DNA of 64,000 nucleotides. Origin: Tessaracoccus sp. (lineage in GTDB: Bacteria; Actinomycetota; Actinomycetes; Propionibacteriales; Propionibacteriaceae). The DNA lies in the NCBI RefSeq assembly GCF_016714275.1, contig NZ_JADJNP010000004.1, positions 248,001 through 312,000 of the forward strand. The letters run 5' to 3'. Below are positions 54,013 to 62,355 of this stretch, piece after piece. The notes below the pieces were generated by a model. It was not told the DNA's origin. It worked only from the letters and a program-made list of their open reading frames with translations, and made no database searches. The position numbers and the translations under genes are program-made. Position 1 is the stretch's first letter. Each line of letters opens with the position of its first letter.

Positions 54013-54132
54013 GCGCGTGCCTCTCCGACGGATAAGTGCTGTCACATCGAGGTTATGCGGATTTCGGGCCTCCGCGGAGCATCTCGGTGGCGTTTTCCGT
54101 TGCACGATGCGGCGACCGCGCACCGCCGTGGC

Positions 54133-54945
54133 TCAAGGAACGATGGGCAGGAGCTCGTCGATGCGATCGATGATGTAGGTCGGGCGCTCTGACTCCGGCA
54201 ATGCCAGGACGTCGTCCACCGTCGACTCGCCGGTCAGAACCAGCGCGGACGACATCCCCGCGTCGACGGCCATCTTGATGTCGGTCATCAGACGGTCGCC
54301 GACCATCACGCACCGCGACAGCTCGATCCCGGTGCCGCCCAGCGCGGCCTCAACCATCACCGGCGACGGCTTGCCGAGGCTGACTCGGCATTTCGTGTTC
54401 GTGCATGCCTCGATGGCGGCGGTGACGGCCGCGCAGTCGGGCTCGCCGCGGCCGCCCGGGAAGGGACAGAACCGGTCCGGGTTGGTCTCGATCAGGAACG
54501 CGCGCTTGTGGAACCAGATGGCGTCGAACGCGATCTGCAGCTTGCGGTAGTCGAACCCGCGGTCATAGGAGGAGATCACGATGTCGATCTGCTCCGGGTC
54601 GTCGGTCAGGGTGAAGCCCGCGTCGAGGAGGGCGCGCTGCAGCGGCTCCTCGCCGATCACGAACAGCCGTGCGTCCGGATGGTGGTCGGTCAGCCAGCGC
54701 GTCGTCGTTACGACGGTGTTGGCGATGTCGTCGAGCGACGTCGGCAGCCCCAGACGCTCCAGCTTCTCCTGGTACATGTGGGGGTCCTTCGTGGGGTTGT
54801 TCGAGAGGAACTTCACCACCTTGCCCGCGGCTCGGAGGCCCTCGATCAGCCGCTTCGCGCCGGGGAGCAGTTCCTCACCCAGATAGATGGTGCCGTCGAG
54901 ATCGAAGATGTACGCGTCGTACCAGTCGGTTGGGGCTTTTCGCAT
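54133..54945 (-). CDS. HAD-IIA family phosphatase
   Basis: A 270-residue haloacid-dehalogenase-type phosphatase of the NagD-like IIA class. The nucleophile motif DLDGTIYLG has Asp15 and Asp17, motif II is FLSNNPTK, the cap domain occupies about residues 85-185 with a Cys-containing insertion (FCPFPGGRGEPDC), and the C-terminal GDRLMTDIKMA binds Mg2+. It removes phosphate from small metabolites such as sugar or polyol phosphates. It is divergent from the GpsA-like dehydrogenase across a region with a GACCT/AGGTC palindrome, so it probably belongs to the polyol locus. Substrate is unknown. Confidence 0.87.
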   Translation of the reverse strand: MRKAPTDWYDAYIFDLDGTIYLGEELLPGAKRLIEGLRAAGKVVKFLSNNPTKDPHMYQEKLERLGLPTSLDDIANTVVTTTRWLTDHHPDARLFVIGEEPLQRALLDAGFTLTDDPEQIDIVISSYDRGFDYRKLQIAFDAIWFHKRAFLIETNPDRFCPFPGGRGEPDCAAVTAAIEACTNTKCRVSLGKPSPVMVEAALGGTGIELSRCVMVGDRLMTDIKMAVDAGMSSALVLTGESTVDDVLALPESERPTYIIDRIDELLPIVP

Positions 54946-54978
54946 GGTCCTACCCTTCCATCCCGGCTCGGCGCTCGC

Positions 54979-54992
54979 GACCTGATTAGGTC
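54979..54992. promoter_or_regulatory. Palindromic site between the HAD phosphatase and GpsA-like genes
   Basis: GACCTGATTAGGTC has 5-bp arms and a 4-nt spacer. It lies 34 bases upstream of the HAD ATG in the roughly 190-base divergent region and may coordinate both sides. The PRD regulator of the locus is a candidate binder, but this is unproven. Confidence 0.45.
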
Positions 54993-55137
54993 AGATGAGA
55001 TCCAGGCGCGTGCAGAACCCCGGCTCAATTTGTCCCGTGCGTCCGGTCTCGAACAGATAACGTCAGGGCTACGCGACTCGCGCACAGCAGGCGGTGCCGG
55101 TCCCCCCATCCCGGCGCGCATCATGGAAGGCAGGCAC

Positions 55138-56208
55138 GTGGCAGTCATCGCAGTTCTCGGAGCGGGCATCATGGCCAGCTCACTCGCCACCCCACTGGCC
55201 GACAACGGTCACCAGATGCGGCTGGTCGGCACCCATCTGGATCGCGACATCATCGCCTCGATCCAGGCCACCGGCATACACCCGAACCTCGGGTTGGCGC
55301 TGCCGGAGGGCACCACCGCTTACCAGCTGGAGGAAGCGGCTGAGGCTTTCGACGGCGTCGATCTCGTGATGAGCGGCGTGAACTCGTTCGGTGTCCGCTG
55401 GGCCGGCGCCCGGCTCGCCGAGCTGCTGCGGCCCGGCATGCACGTCATCGCGCTCGCCAAGGGAATGGAGGCCGACGACGACGGCACCCTCACCATCCTG
55501 CCGAGGGTGCTGGCCAGCGAGATCCCAGAGGCACTGCGCGACCAGCTGACCTTCTCCGCCATCGCAGGCCCATCCATCGCGGGCGAGGTGGCTGTGCGCC
55601 GCCACACCTCCGTCGTCTTCACGGGGGAGGATCCCGAGACGCTGTCGATGTGGCGGGACCTCTTCGCCACCGACTTCTACCACGTGTGGACCAACACCGA
55701 CCTCGTCGGAGTCGAGGTGTGCGCAGCCACCAAGAACTGCTACGCGTTCGGTGCAGGCTTCATGTCCGGTGTGCTCGATGCCATGGGCGAGGCCGCGGGC
55801 GACCGCTACGTGAACTTCAACTACGGCGCCGCCATCTTCGGGCAGGCGTCGATCGAGATGGTCGAGTTCATGGGCCTCCTCGGTGGAGATCCGACGACGC
55901 CGCTCGGCCTCCCCGGCATCGGCGACTGCTTCGTCACATCGATGGGCGGCAGGAATGTGAAGTGCGGGCGCCTCGTCGGTGCCGGCCTGACCTTCAGCGA
56001 GGCCCGGGCACAGATGCCCGGAGTGACGCTCGAGGGAGCCGCCGCCATCGGTGTGATCGGCGCGGCGATCGCTCGGCTCACCGAGCGCGGCCTCGTGGCA
56101 GCCGACACGTTCCCGCTGCTGCGCCACCTGTACGAGGTCGTCGGCCTCGACCGACCCGTCAATGTCCCGTGGACGTCGTTCTTCGGAGCCAACGGCTCCG
56201 GCCGGTAA
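55138..56208 (+). CDS. GpsA-like NAD(P)-dependent glycerol-3-phosphate/polyol-phosphate dehydrogenase
   Basis: A 356-residue 6-phosphogluconate-DH-fold enzyme of the GpsA family. The Rossmann motif is VIAVLGAGIMASSLATPLAD, then VMSGVNSFGV, HVIALAKGME, AIAGPSIAGEVA and the catalytic Lys region ATKNCYAFGAG. Members reduce dihydroxyacetone phosphate, but in this PTS locus it likely oxidises a polyol phosphate. Start GTG 55138 with AAGG 7 nt upstream; ATG 55123 would add five residues. It is the first plus-strand gene of the polyol locus, ahead of the regulator by 36 bases. Confidence 0.85.
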   Translation: MAVIAVLGAGIMASSLATPLADNGHQMRLVGTHLDRDIIASIQATGIHPNLGLALPEGTTAYQLEEAAEAFDGVDLVMSGVNSFGVRWAGARLAELLRPGMHVIALAKGMEADDDGTLTILPRVLASEIPEALRDQLTFSAIAGPSIAGEVAVRRHTSVVFTGEDPETLSMWRDLFATDFYHVWTNTDLVGVEVCAATKNCYAFGAGFMSGVLDAMGEAAGDRYVNFNYGAAIFGQASIEMVEFMGLLGGDPTTPLGLPGIGDCFVTSMGGRNVKCGRLVGAGLTFSEARAQMPGVTLEGAAAIGVIGAAIARLTERGLVAADTFPLLRHLYEVVGLDRPVNVPWTSFFGANGSGR

Positions 56209-56244
56209 CCACACCCGCGAGACACCTGAGGAGGTGACATCCCC

Positions 56245-57774
56245 GTGAGCAGAGCCGCTCGCATCCTCGCCATGTTGGAGGACGCCCGCTACGTCCCTGT
56301 CGACGAGCTGGCCGAGGCACTCGGGGTGACGCGCCGAACCGTGGCGGCCGAGATCAATACCCTGCAGGAGCTGGTGGGCGCGTCCGCGTCCATCGGGCTC
56401 GACGACGGCAGGTACCGCCTGCTGATCGCCGACCCCGCCCGCTACCGCGAGGCCCGCGCCGCCGTGGAGAGCGCCAGCTTCAACGACCCAGCCACCCGTG
56501 CCTCCTACATCGTCGCCCGGCTGTTCCGGGCGCTGGCCCCGGTGCGGATCGAAGAGTTGGGCGCGGCCATGTCGGTCAGCCGTACCACCGTCGTCGCCGA
56601 TCTCGAGCGCGCGCGGGCGCTGGTCGCAGAGGCCGAGCTTGCCATCGAGGGGCGGCCGAACGTCGGACTCGTGCTGCGCGGCCCCGAACTCCAGCAGCGC
56701 CTGCACGTGCTGCGTCGCCACTTCGCCGCCGCCTACCCGCAGGACGAGCGGCTGGCAAGGGTGACGGCGCTGGCCAGCGAGTTCGACGAGGGGCTCGTCC
56801 GCGACCGGGTGCGGGAGTGGGCGCGGTGGGCGACCGTCGCCGTCGACCGTGCCGGCGCAGGGTATCCCGCGAAGTTCCTGCCGGAGAAGTATCGCGGCCT
56901 CGCCGCGACGCCGGCGTACGCGCGGGCATCGCGCCTCGCCGACCGGCTCACCGACGAGTTCGGCGTCGAGCTGCGGGAGGACGAGCGGATCTTCCTGACC
57001 CTGCCGGTTGCGGGGCTCGGGACGCGCGCCAGTGGCGACCAGGGCGGGCTCGCCGAGGCCGACGACGTCGAGGAGCTCGTCGAGGGCATGCTGTCGGCGG
57101 TCCGTACCGAGATGGCCATCGACCTGGGCGGCAGCGACCTCCAGAGCGAGTTCGCCCGTCACCTCGCCTACCTGATCAACCGCATGCGCTACCGGATCTG
57201 GGTCGATGACTCGGGCGTCGCCGACATCCGCGACGAGTATCCGGTCGCGTATCAGATGGCGACGGTGGCGAAGGTCGTCCTCGAGGAGCGGATCGGGCTG
57301 CCCGTCGACGAGGCAGAACTCGGGTTCCTCGCCGCCTACTTCCAGGTCTTCCTCGAGGCGGGGGAGCGTCGCGGGGTGCGGCCGCCGCGCGTCGCCGTCG
57401 TCGCGGGTGCTGGCGCGGTGCGCGCGGAACTGGTGCGGCTACAGCTCGCGAAGCTGCTGCCGTCGTCGACCGAGTTCCGGATGATCTCGCCCGCCGAGGC
57501 GACGCGGGAGGGACTCGCCGAGACCGACCTCGTCGTCGTGACCGGCGACGACCATGTCGAGTCGAACGTGCCTGTCCTGCGCGTGACCCGCGTCCTCGAC
57601 CGCCGGGCCATGGAGCGCCAGCTGGAGCGGATGCAGCTGCAGATCCCGCTCCGCGGCGCGCCCGGCCGCGGCGCCTCGGTACTGGCCGGCGCGCTCGACG
57701 AGGCGCATTTCTTCGCCCTCCCGGCAGACACGGACTATCACGAGGCCCTTGACTTCATGACCGGCCACCTCTAG
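56245..57774 (+). CDS. PRD-domain transcriptional regulator (MtlR/LicR type), stop codon before its EIIA domain
   Basis: A 509-residue activator of the MtlR/LicR/ManR type. Two N-terminal winged helices (about residues 5-60 and 85-140) are followed by two PRDs (about 175-285 and 290-390; each with conserved His-like positions, some replaced) and a GatB-like EIIB region (about 395-475; VAVVAGAGAVRAEL lacks the phospho-Cys). The ORF ends at TAG (57772-57774), yet the same frame continues without interruption into an EIIA-2 domain to 58134. The locus layout (regulator next to PTS genes) supports control of the glucitol-type PTS. Whether the TAG is a real mutation, error or readthrough site is open. 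Confidence 0.85.
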   Translation: MSRAARILAMLEDARYVPVDELAEALGVTRRTVAAEINTLQELVGASASIGLDDGRYRLLIADPARYREARAAVESASFNDPATRASYIVARLFRALAPVRIEELGAAMSVSRTTVVADLERARALVAEAELAIEGRPNVGLVLRGPELQQRLHVLRRHFAAAYPQDERLARVTALASEFDEGLVRDRVREWARWATVAVDRAGAGYPAKFLPEKYRGLAATPAYARASRLADRLTDEFGVELREDERIFLTLPVAGLGTRASGDQGGLAEADDVEELVEGMLSAVRTEMAIDLGGSDLQSEFARHLAYLINRMRYRIWVDDSGVADIRDEYPVAYQMATVAKVVLEERIGLPVDEAELGFLAAYFQVFLEAGERRGVRPPRVAVVAGAGAVRAELVRLQLAKLLPSSTEFRMISPAEATREGLAETDLVVVTGDDHVESNVPVLRVTRVLDRRAMERQLERMQLQIPLRGAPGRGASVLAGALDEAHFFALPADTDYHEALDFMTGHL

Positions 57775-58134
57775 GCCCGCGGGCACGTCGAGGCCGGCTT
57801 CGGTGCGCGCATCCGCGAGCGCGAGGCCACCGCGGAGATGCGTCTCGACCCGTGGGTCGCTTTCCCGCACGCGTCGCTGCGCACCCAGACCTCCGTGATG
57901 CTCGCCATCGGCGTCGTCCCGCGAGAGGCCACCGACGACGGCGTGCGGCTGATCGTGCTGCTCGGCGTGCCGTCGGACGCGGACCGCAGCGAGGAGATCC
58001 TCGTCCAGGTCTACGACGAGGTCCTGCGCCTGGGATCGCGCCGCGACCTCCTCGACCCCATCTCGCAGCTCACCAGCTACGAGCAGTTCTACTACTTCCT
58101 CGAACGAAACCCCCTGACGGAGAGGGAACGCTGA
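57775..58134 (+). pseudogene. EIIA-2 (mannitol/fructose type) domain in frame after the TAG of the PRD regulator
   Basis: Starting with the codon after TAG, the frame encodes about 119 residues with the EIIA pattern: REREATAEM, then VAFPHASL with the phosphorylatable His (codon 57868-57870), and ends at TGA 58132-58134. No ATG, GTG or TTG occurs before 57838, where an ATG would start inside the domain and lose its first 21 residues. The piece is therefore either the separated C-terminus of a broken regulator or the readthrough extension of a longer (about 630-codon) protein. It overlaps the gutM start by 1 base. Confidence 0.8.
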
Positions 58135-58718
58135 TGTTCTGGATCGTGATCGTGTCGCTGGGAGTGGCCTGGGTACTCCAGTCCTTCTTCTCCTTCAAAC
58201 AGTCACAGGCTTTCGGGAAGCTGTTCGTCGAGTTGCGCCGCAAGGGGCGCGTCGCCATGGGCCGGTTCAAAGGCGGACTCGTGCAGGGCGCGATCGTGCT
58301 TTTCGCGATCGACGACGACGGCGTGATCCTCGAGGGGCACAAGCTCCAGGGCGTCACGGTCGCCGCCCGGTTCGCGCGCTTCGACCTGTACGACGGCCAG
58401 GACCTCCACGAGATCGACCCCCAGCTCGCCAAGCGCTACGGCGGGCCTGCGCTGCGGGCGGTGGAGAACGCGCGGGAGAACCTCCGCATCGTCACCGCGG
58501 GCGGTCAGCCGCCCGAGCCGCCGTCGGCCCTCACCCGCGTGCTGCGGAGGCTGCCGACGCCCAAGTTCGTGAAGGAGAGGAAGAAGGCGAAGCCGGCACC
58601 GGCCGGCGCCCTGATTCCGAAGGCGCCGGAGAAGGCGCGCATCAAGGTTTCCCGGACCACGCGGTCCGCGGATGACCGCGGCCCGAAGGAGGGCCTGCGG
58701 ACGGAAGGGTCGGCATAG
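58134..58718 (+). CDS. gutM: GutM-like protein (glucitol operon activator family)
   Basis: A 194-residue protein. The first 120 residues match GutM/SrlM (a hydrophobic N-terminal segment WIVIVSLGVAWVLQSFFSFKQSQAFGKLF and then MGRFKGGLVQGAIVLFAIDDDGVI). The usual family length is about 120, so the remaining basic, Pro/Lys/Arg-rich tail (KERKKAKPAPAGALIPKAPEKARIKVSR) is an extra. Its ATG overlaps the EIIA domain stop (TGATG), so translation is coupled to the regulator. It is membrane-attached and likely assists expression of the PTS genes. Confidence 0.87.
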   Translation: MFWIVIVSLGVAWVLQSFFSFKQSQAFGKLFVELRRKGRVAMGRFKGGLVQGAIVLFAIDDDGVILEGHKLQGVTVAARFARFDLYDGQDLHEIDPQLAKRYGGPALRAVENARENLRIVTAGGQPPEPPSALTRVLRRLPTPKFVKERKKAKPAPAGALIPKAPEKARIKVSRTTRSADDRGPKEGLRTEGSA

Positions 58719-58751
58719 CGCCGGCTCCTGCATTCCTGAAAGGAGTGAGAA

Positions 58752-59303
58752 ATGCAATGGTTAGTCGCAGCCGCTGAATGGTTCGTAGGGCTGTTCCAAG
58801 CGGGCGGTGAAGTCTTCATCAGCATGATGACGGGCATCGTTCCTGTCGTGCTCGTGCTGCTCGTAGCGATGAACTCGGTGATCGCGCTTGTCGGTGAGGA
58901 CAAGATCAACAAGCTGGCGCAGGGCGCGGGCAAGAACGTGGTCAGCCGATACCTGGTCCTGCCGTTTGTCGCGTCGTTCCTGCTCTGCAACCCGATGGCG
59001 TTCACCATGGGCCGCTTCCTGCCCGAGCGCTACAAGCCGGGCTACTACGCGAGCACCGCGCAGTTCTGCCACACCAGCCTCGGCATCTTCCCGCACATCA
59101 ACCCGGGAGAGCTGTTCACCTGGATGGGCATCGCGTCGGGCATCATGGCGCTCGGCCTCAACCAGGCGGAGCTGGCGATCCGGTATCTGCTCGTGGGCGC
59201 CGTCCTGAACTTCCTCGGCGGCTGGGTGACCGACTTCACGACCGCGTTCGTCGAGAAGCAGCAGGGCATCACGCTGAAGAGGGAGGTTCACGCCAATGTC
59301 TGA
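58752..59303 (+). CDS. srlA: PTS glucitol/sorbitol-type EIIC component
   Basis: A 183-residue membrane protein of the GutA/SrlA EIIC2 family. The sequence WFVGLFQAGGEVFISMMTGIVPVVLVLLVAMN and LLCNPMAFTMGRFLPERYKPGYYASTAQFCH (two motifs) are typical of the sorbitol-specific permease part. Four or five helices are predicted. It should form the translocation channel together with srlE. An AAAGGAG site precedes the ATG, and the stop overlaps the srlE ATG (59296). Confidence 0.92.
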   Translation: MQWLVAAAEWFVGLFQAGGEVFISMMTGIVPVVLVLLVAMNSVIALVGEDKINKLAQGAGKNVVSRYLVLPFVASFLLCNPMAFTMGRFLPERYKPGYYASTAQFCHTSLGIFPHINPGELFTWMGIASGIMALGLNQAELAIRYLLVGAVLNFLGGWVTDFTTAFVEKQQGITLKREVHANV

Positions 59304-60339
59304 GTACGGTTCCATCACGGTCTCGAAGGGCCCGGGCGGCTACGGCGGCCCGCTGACCATCACACCCGACGACACCCGCAACAAGATCGTCTACATCGTC
59401 GGCGGCGGGCAGAAGCCCGACGTCGTCGACAAGATCGCGGAGCTCACCGGGGCCATCCCCGTCAACGGGTTCAACACCTCCGTGCCCGACGAGGAGCACT
59501 TCTGCGTGGTCATCGACTGCGGCGGGTCGCTCCGCTGCGGCCTGTACCCGAAGAAGAACATCCCGACGATCAACGTCATCTCCACCGGCAAGACCGGCCC
59601 GCTGGCGCAGTACATCCACGAGGGCATCTACGTGTCCGCCGTCGGTGTCGACCAGGTCAAGCCTGCCGACGCCGAACTCGTCGGTGCCGCTGCTCCCGCC
59701 GCGGCCGCCGCTGCCGGCGCTGGGGCCGCTCCCGTGAAGGACGTCCCGCGGCGCGAGGACGGGCGCCCGATGAAGCTCACCGAGCAGATGGCGCAGAAGA
59801 AGGACAAGAGCCTTCTCGAGAAGATCGGCCTCGGCGCGGGCAAGGTCGTCTCGACCTTCTTCCAGGCGGGCCGCAACGGCGTGCAGATGATGATCACCAC
59901 GATCATCCCCTTCATGGCCTTCGTGTCCATGCTGATCGGCGTCATCCAGGCGTCGGGCCTGGGCAAGCTCATCGCCAACACGCTGGTGCCGCTGGCCGGC
60001 AACGGGTGGGGCCTGATGCTGCTCGGCTTCATCTGCTCGCTGCCGTTCCTCTCCCCGCTGCTCGGCCCAGGGGCCGTCATCGGGCAGATCATCGGCACCC
60101 TGATCGGTGTGGAGATCGGAAAGGGCAACATCCCGCCGCAGCTATCGCTGCCGGCGCTGTTCGCCATCAACACGCAGAACGCGTGTGACTTCATCCCCGT
60201 CGGCATGGGCCTCGGCGAGGCGCTGCCGGAGACCGTCGAGGTCGGCGTCCCCGCCGTCCTCTACTCGCGCTTCCTGAACGGTGTGCCCCGCGTGGCCATC
60301 GCCTGGCTCGCGAGCATCGGCCTGTACTCGGGCGCCTAA
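59296..60339 (+). CDS. srlE: PTS glucitol/sorbitol-type EIIB-EIIC component
   Basis: A 347-residue protein. An N-terminal EIIB domain (to about 115) contains VIDCGGSLRCGLYPKKNIPTINV, with the Cys that is phosphorylated in this family. An Ala-rich linker (about 128-148) follows, then a C-terminal EIIC domain (from about 175) with FFQAGRNGVQMMITTIIPFMAF and a GPGAVIGQIIGTLIG repeat. It overlaps srlA by 8 bases. Together they move and phosphorylate a hexitol or related polyol. A structured gap of 226 bases follows before srlB. Confidence 0.92.
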   Translation: MSEYGSITVSKGPGGYGGPLTITPDDTRNKIVYIVGGGQKPDVVDKIAELTGAIPVNGFNTSVPDEEHFCVVIDCGGSLRCGLYPKKNIPTINVISTGKTGPLAQYIHEGIYVSAVGVDQVKPADAELVGAAAPAAAAAAGAGAAPVKDVPRREDGRPMKLTEQMAQKKDKSLLEKIGLGAGKVVSTFFQAGRNGVQMMITTIIPFMAFVSMLIGVIQASGLGKLIANTLVPLAGNGWGLMLLGFICSLPFLSPLLGPGAVIGQIIGTLIGVEIGKGNIPPQLSLPALFAINTQNACDFIPVGMGLGEALPETVEVGVPAVLYSRFLNGVPRVAIAWLASIGLYSGA

Positions 60340-60565
60340 GGAACCACTGATCAATCATTCCTGCGAGCTGCGGGGCATCCCGCCCAGCACGTCCTCGCGG
60401 AGGAAGCATTGATCAGGGCTTCCCTGAGTCGCCCGGAAAGCGAGCACTATCCCGGACATATCGGCTGCGATCGGGCCTACGGGGCCTTTGCCAACGTCGG
60501 CCGTCGTGACTCCGGGATAGTGCTCCACGAAGTAGCCTCAACAGAAACACTTAAGGAGCACGCAC
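60340..60565 (+). other. Structured intergenic region within the PTS operon
   Basis: This is the only long gap inside the operon. First inverted repeat: TGATCAAT (60348-60355) with ATTGATCA (60408-60415), the loop holding further partial pairing. Second: 15-nt perfect arms at 60442-60456 and 60511-60525, spacer 54 nt. The last 40 bases have an AAGGAG ribosome-binding site. It might be an attenuator, processing site, or small mobile-element remnant. No ORF is convincing. Confidence 0.6.
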
Positions 60566-60925
60566 ATGGGTTACACCACCAAGGTCGTTGAGGTCGGCTC
60601 GGACGCCGAGGCTTTCCTCGCCGAGCAGACCGCGATCACGTTCGCCGGCGACGCGCCGGAGGCGCTGCGGCCGTTCTGCTTCATCATCGAGAAGGCTGAG
60701 CTCGACGGCGACCTCGCCGTCGGCCAGGGCCTCCGCATCGGAGACCAGCGGTGGACCATCACCGCCCTCGGCGCCGTCGCGCAGACCAACCTCGTCAACC
60801 TCGGCCACGTGACGCTCGTCTTCGACGGCGCCTCCGAACCCCGGATGCCCGGCGCCGTCCACGTCGGAGGAGTCGACGAGGTGCCGGCGCTTGCTGCTGG
60901 TGCGGCGGTGGTGTTCGGTGACTAG
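60566..60925 (+). CDS. srlB: PTS glucitol/sorbitol-type EIIA component with altered phosphorylation site
   Basis: A 119-residue GutB/SrlB-family protein: ITFAGDAPEALRPFCFIIEKAEL, LGAVAQTNLVNLGHVTLVFDG and VHVGG agree with the family. In E. coli SrlB the phosphohistidine lies in FCFIH-x-H; here the aligned residues are FCFII-E-K, so both histidines at that site are missing, while the His of LGHVTL remains. The protein may be inactive as a phosphocarrier or use another residue. It follows srlE after the structured gap and overlaps the next gene by 8 nt. Confidence 0.85.
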   Translation: MGYTTKVVEVGSDAEAFLAEQTAITFAGDAPEALRPFCFIIEKAELDGDLAVGQGLRIGDQRWTITALGAVAQTNLVNLGHVTLVFDGASEPRMPGAVHVGGVDEVPALAAGAAVVFGD

Positions 60926-62246
60926 TGCCATCCTCCGCGAGGCACTGTCGCGCGCCACGGACACGGTCGACGCGGCCGTGGCGCGCGGGGCCCTCGCCGA
61001 AGCCGGGCGGCGCATCGTCGCCAACCTCGGCACGGGGCCGTACCTCGTTGTCGCCGACGAGAACACCTGGGCACTGGCCGGGGAACGGCTGACGGAGGTG
61101 CTGGTCGAGGCCGGCGCTGCCGTCGTCGACCCGTTGATCTTCCCTGGCCGCCCCGTCCTCTACGCCTCCTACGACAACTGCGTCACCATCAAGGAGGCGT
61201 TGGGCGATGCCCTGCCGATCGCGCTCGGATCCGGCACCATCAATGACCTGGTGAAGCTGGCGGCGTTCGAGAGCGGCCGTGACTACGTCGCCGTCGGCAC
61301 CGCCGCGTCGATGGACGGCTACACCGGCGCTGGCGCCCCGATGAGCGCCGACGGCGTCAAGGTCACGAAGAACTGCAAGGCGCCCGCCGTCGTCATCATG
61401 GACCTGGACATCGTGGCGGCTGCGCCGTCCTGGATGACCGCGTCCGGTTACGGCGACCTTGCGGCCAAGATCCCCGGCGGCGCCGACTGGATCCTCGCCG
61501 ACGTCACCGGGGTCGAGCCCATCGATCCCGCGGTGTGGGACATGGTGCAGTCAGGCGTCGGCGCGGCGCTGTCGCGCCCGGACGAGCTTGCCGCCGGCAA
61601 CCCCGACGCGTTCGACGGCCTGGTCGAAGGCTTGTGCCTCTCGGGCCTCGCGATGCAGGCCTTCGGCGGGACGCGCCCCGCGTCGGGCGCCGAGCACTAC
61701 TTCAGCCACCTTTGGGAGCTGGCGCACCTCGGCGCCGACTGGGACCCGCCGCTCAGCCACGGCTTCAAGGTGGCTATGGGTTCGCTCGCGATGTGCGCGT
61801 TCTACGAGGCGCTGCTGGAGCGCGACCTGACCGCGATCGACCTGGATGCCGTCGCGGCGGCCAGGCAGCCGTGGGGCGAGATCGAGGCCGACATCCGAAC
61901 CCGCTTCGACGGCGCCCTCTCGGACCACGCGGTGCGTGAGACCCGGTCGAAGTACCTCGCGGGGGACGAGCTGGTGCAGCGCCTGAGGCCGCTGATCGAC
62001 GACTGGGCCGACGTCACCGTCCGCTTGCGCACCCAGCTCACGACCACCGCAGAGCTGACGGACATGCTCCGCCGCGCCGGCGCGCCTTCGCGCCCGGAGG
62101 ACATCAGCCTCACCTTCGACGATGTCCGCGCCACCTTCCCTCGAGCGATGTACTACCGCGCGCGGTACACGGCGCTCGACGTCGCGTGGGAGCTCGGCAT
62201 CTTCGATGAGCTGGTCACCGAGGTCTTCGACCGCATCTGGACCTGA
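60918..62246 (+). CDS. Glycerol-1-phosphate dehydrogenase-like (AraM/EgsA family)
   Basis: A 442-residue iron/zinc-type dehydrogenase fold. It carries LGSGTINDLVKLAAF, TAASMDGYTGAGAPMSADG and GASGTRPASGAEHYFSHLWEL-like GTRPASGAEHYFSH with the likely metal His, typical of the AraM/EgsA group that uses glycerol-1-phosphate or a related polyol phosphate. The GTG start at 60918 overlaps srlB by 8 nt. As the last gene of the PTS operon it likely oxidises the phosphorylated substrate; two dehydrogenases (this and the GpsA-like one) in one locus are unusual. A long hairpin (62252-62319) follows. Confidence 0.85.
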   Translation: MTSAILREALSRATDTVDAAVARGALAEAGRRIVANLGTGPYLVVADENTWALAGERLTEVLVEAGAAVVDPLIFPGRPVLYASYDNCVTIKEALGDALPIALGSGTINDLVKLAAFESGRDYVAVGTAASMDGYTGAGAPMSADGVKVTKNCKAPAVVIMDLDIVAAAPSWMTASGYGDLAAKIPGGADWILADVTGVEPIDPAVWDMVQSGVGAALSRPDELAAGNPDAFDGLVEGLCLSGLAMQAFGGTRPASGAEHYFSHLWELAHLGADWDPPLSHGFKVAMGSLAMCAFYEALLERDLTAIDLDAVAAARQPWGEIEADIRTRFDGALSDHAVRETRSKYLAGDELVQRLRPLIDDWADVTVRLRTQLTTTAELTDMLRRAGAPSRPEDISLTFDDVRATFPRAMYYRARYTALDVAWELGIFDELVTEVFDRIWT

Positions 62247-62251
62247 CCGCA

Positions 62252-62319
62252 AGGAGTCACCAACAACTCGGCCCAACTGGCAGCTTCATGCCAGTTGGGC
62301 CGAGTTGCTGGCGACTCCT
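62252..62319. terminator. Long hairpin between convergent EgsA-like and cydC genes
   Basis: 31-nt arms (62252-62282 and 62289-62319) with a 6-nt loop, the inner 19 nt perfect. Two positions in the outer part are A/C mismatches on the plus RNA but G/U pairs on the minus RNA, so the fold is tighter for the cydC transcript. It lies between convergent genes; no clear U-run follows. Confidence 0.8.
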
Positions 62320-62355
62320 GTGCAGACTCCGTCGATGGGGCGCTTTACGCGACGG

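Noticed and set aside
55180..57162. 660-codon minus-strand ORF across the GpsA-like and regulator genes
   Set aside because: His/Arg/Gly-rich antisense frame without recognisable domains.
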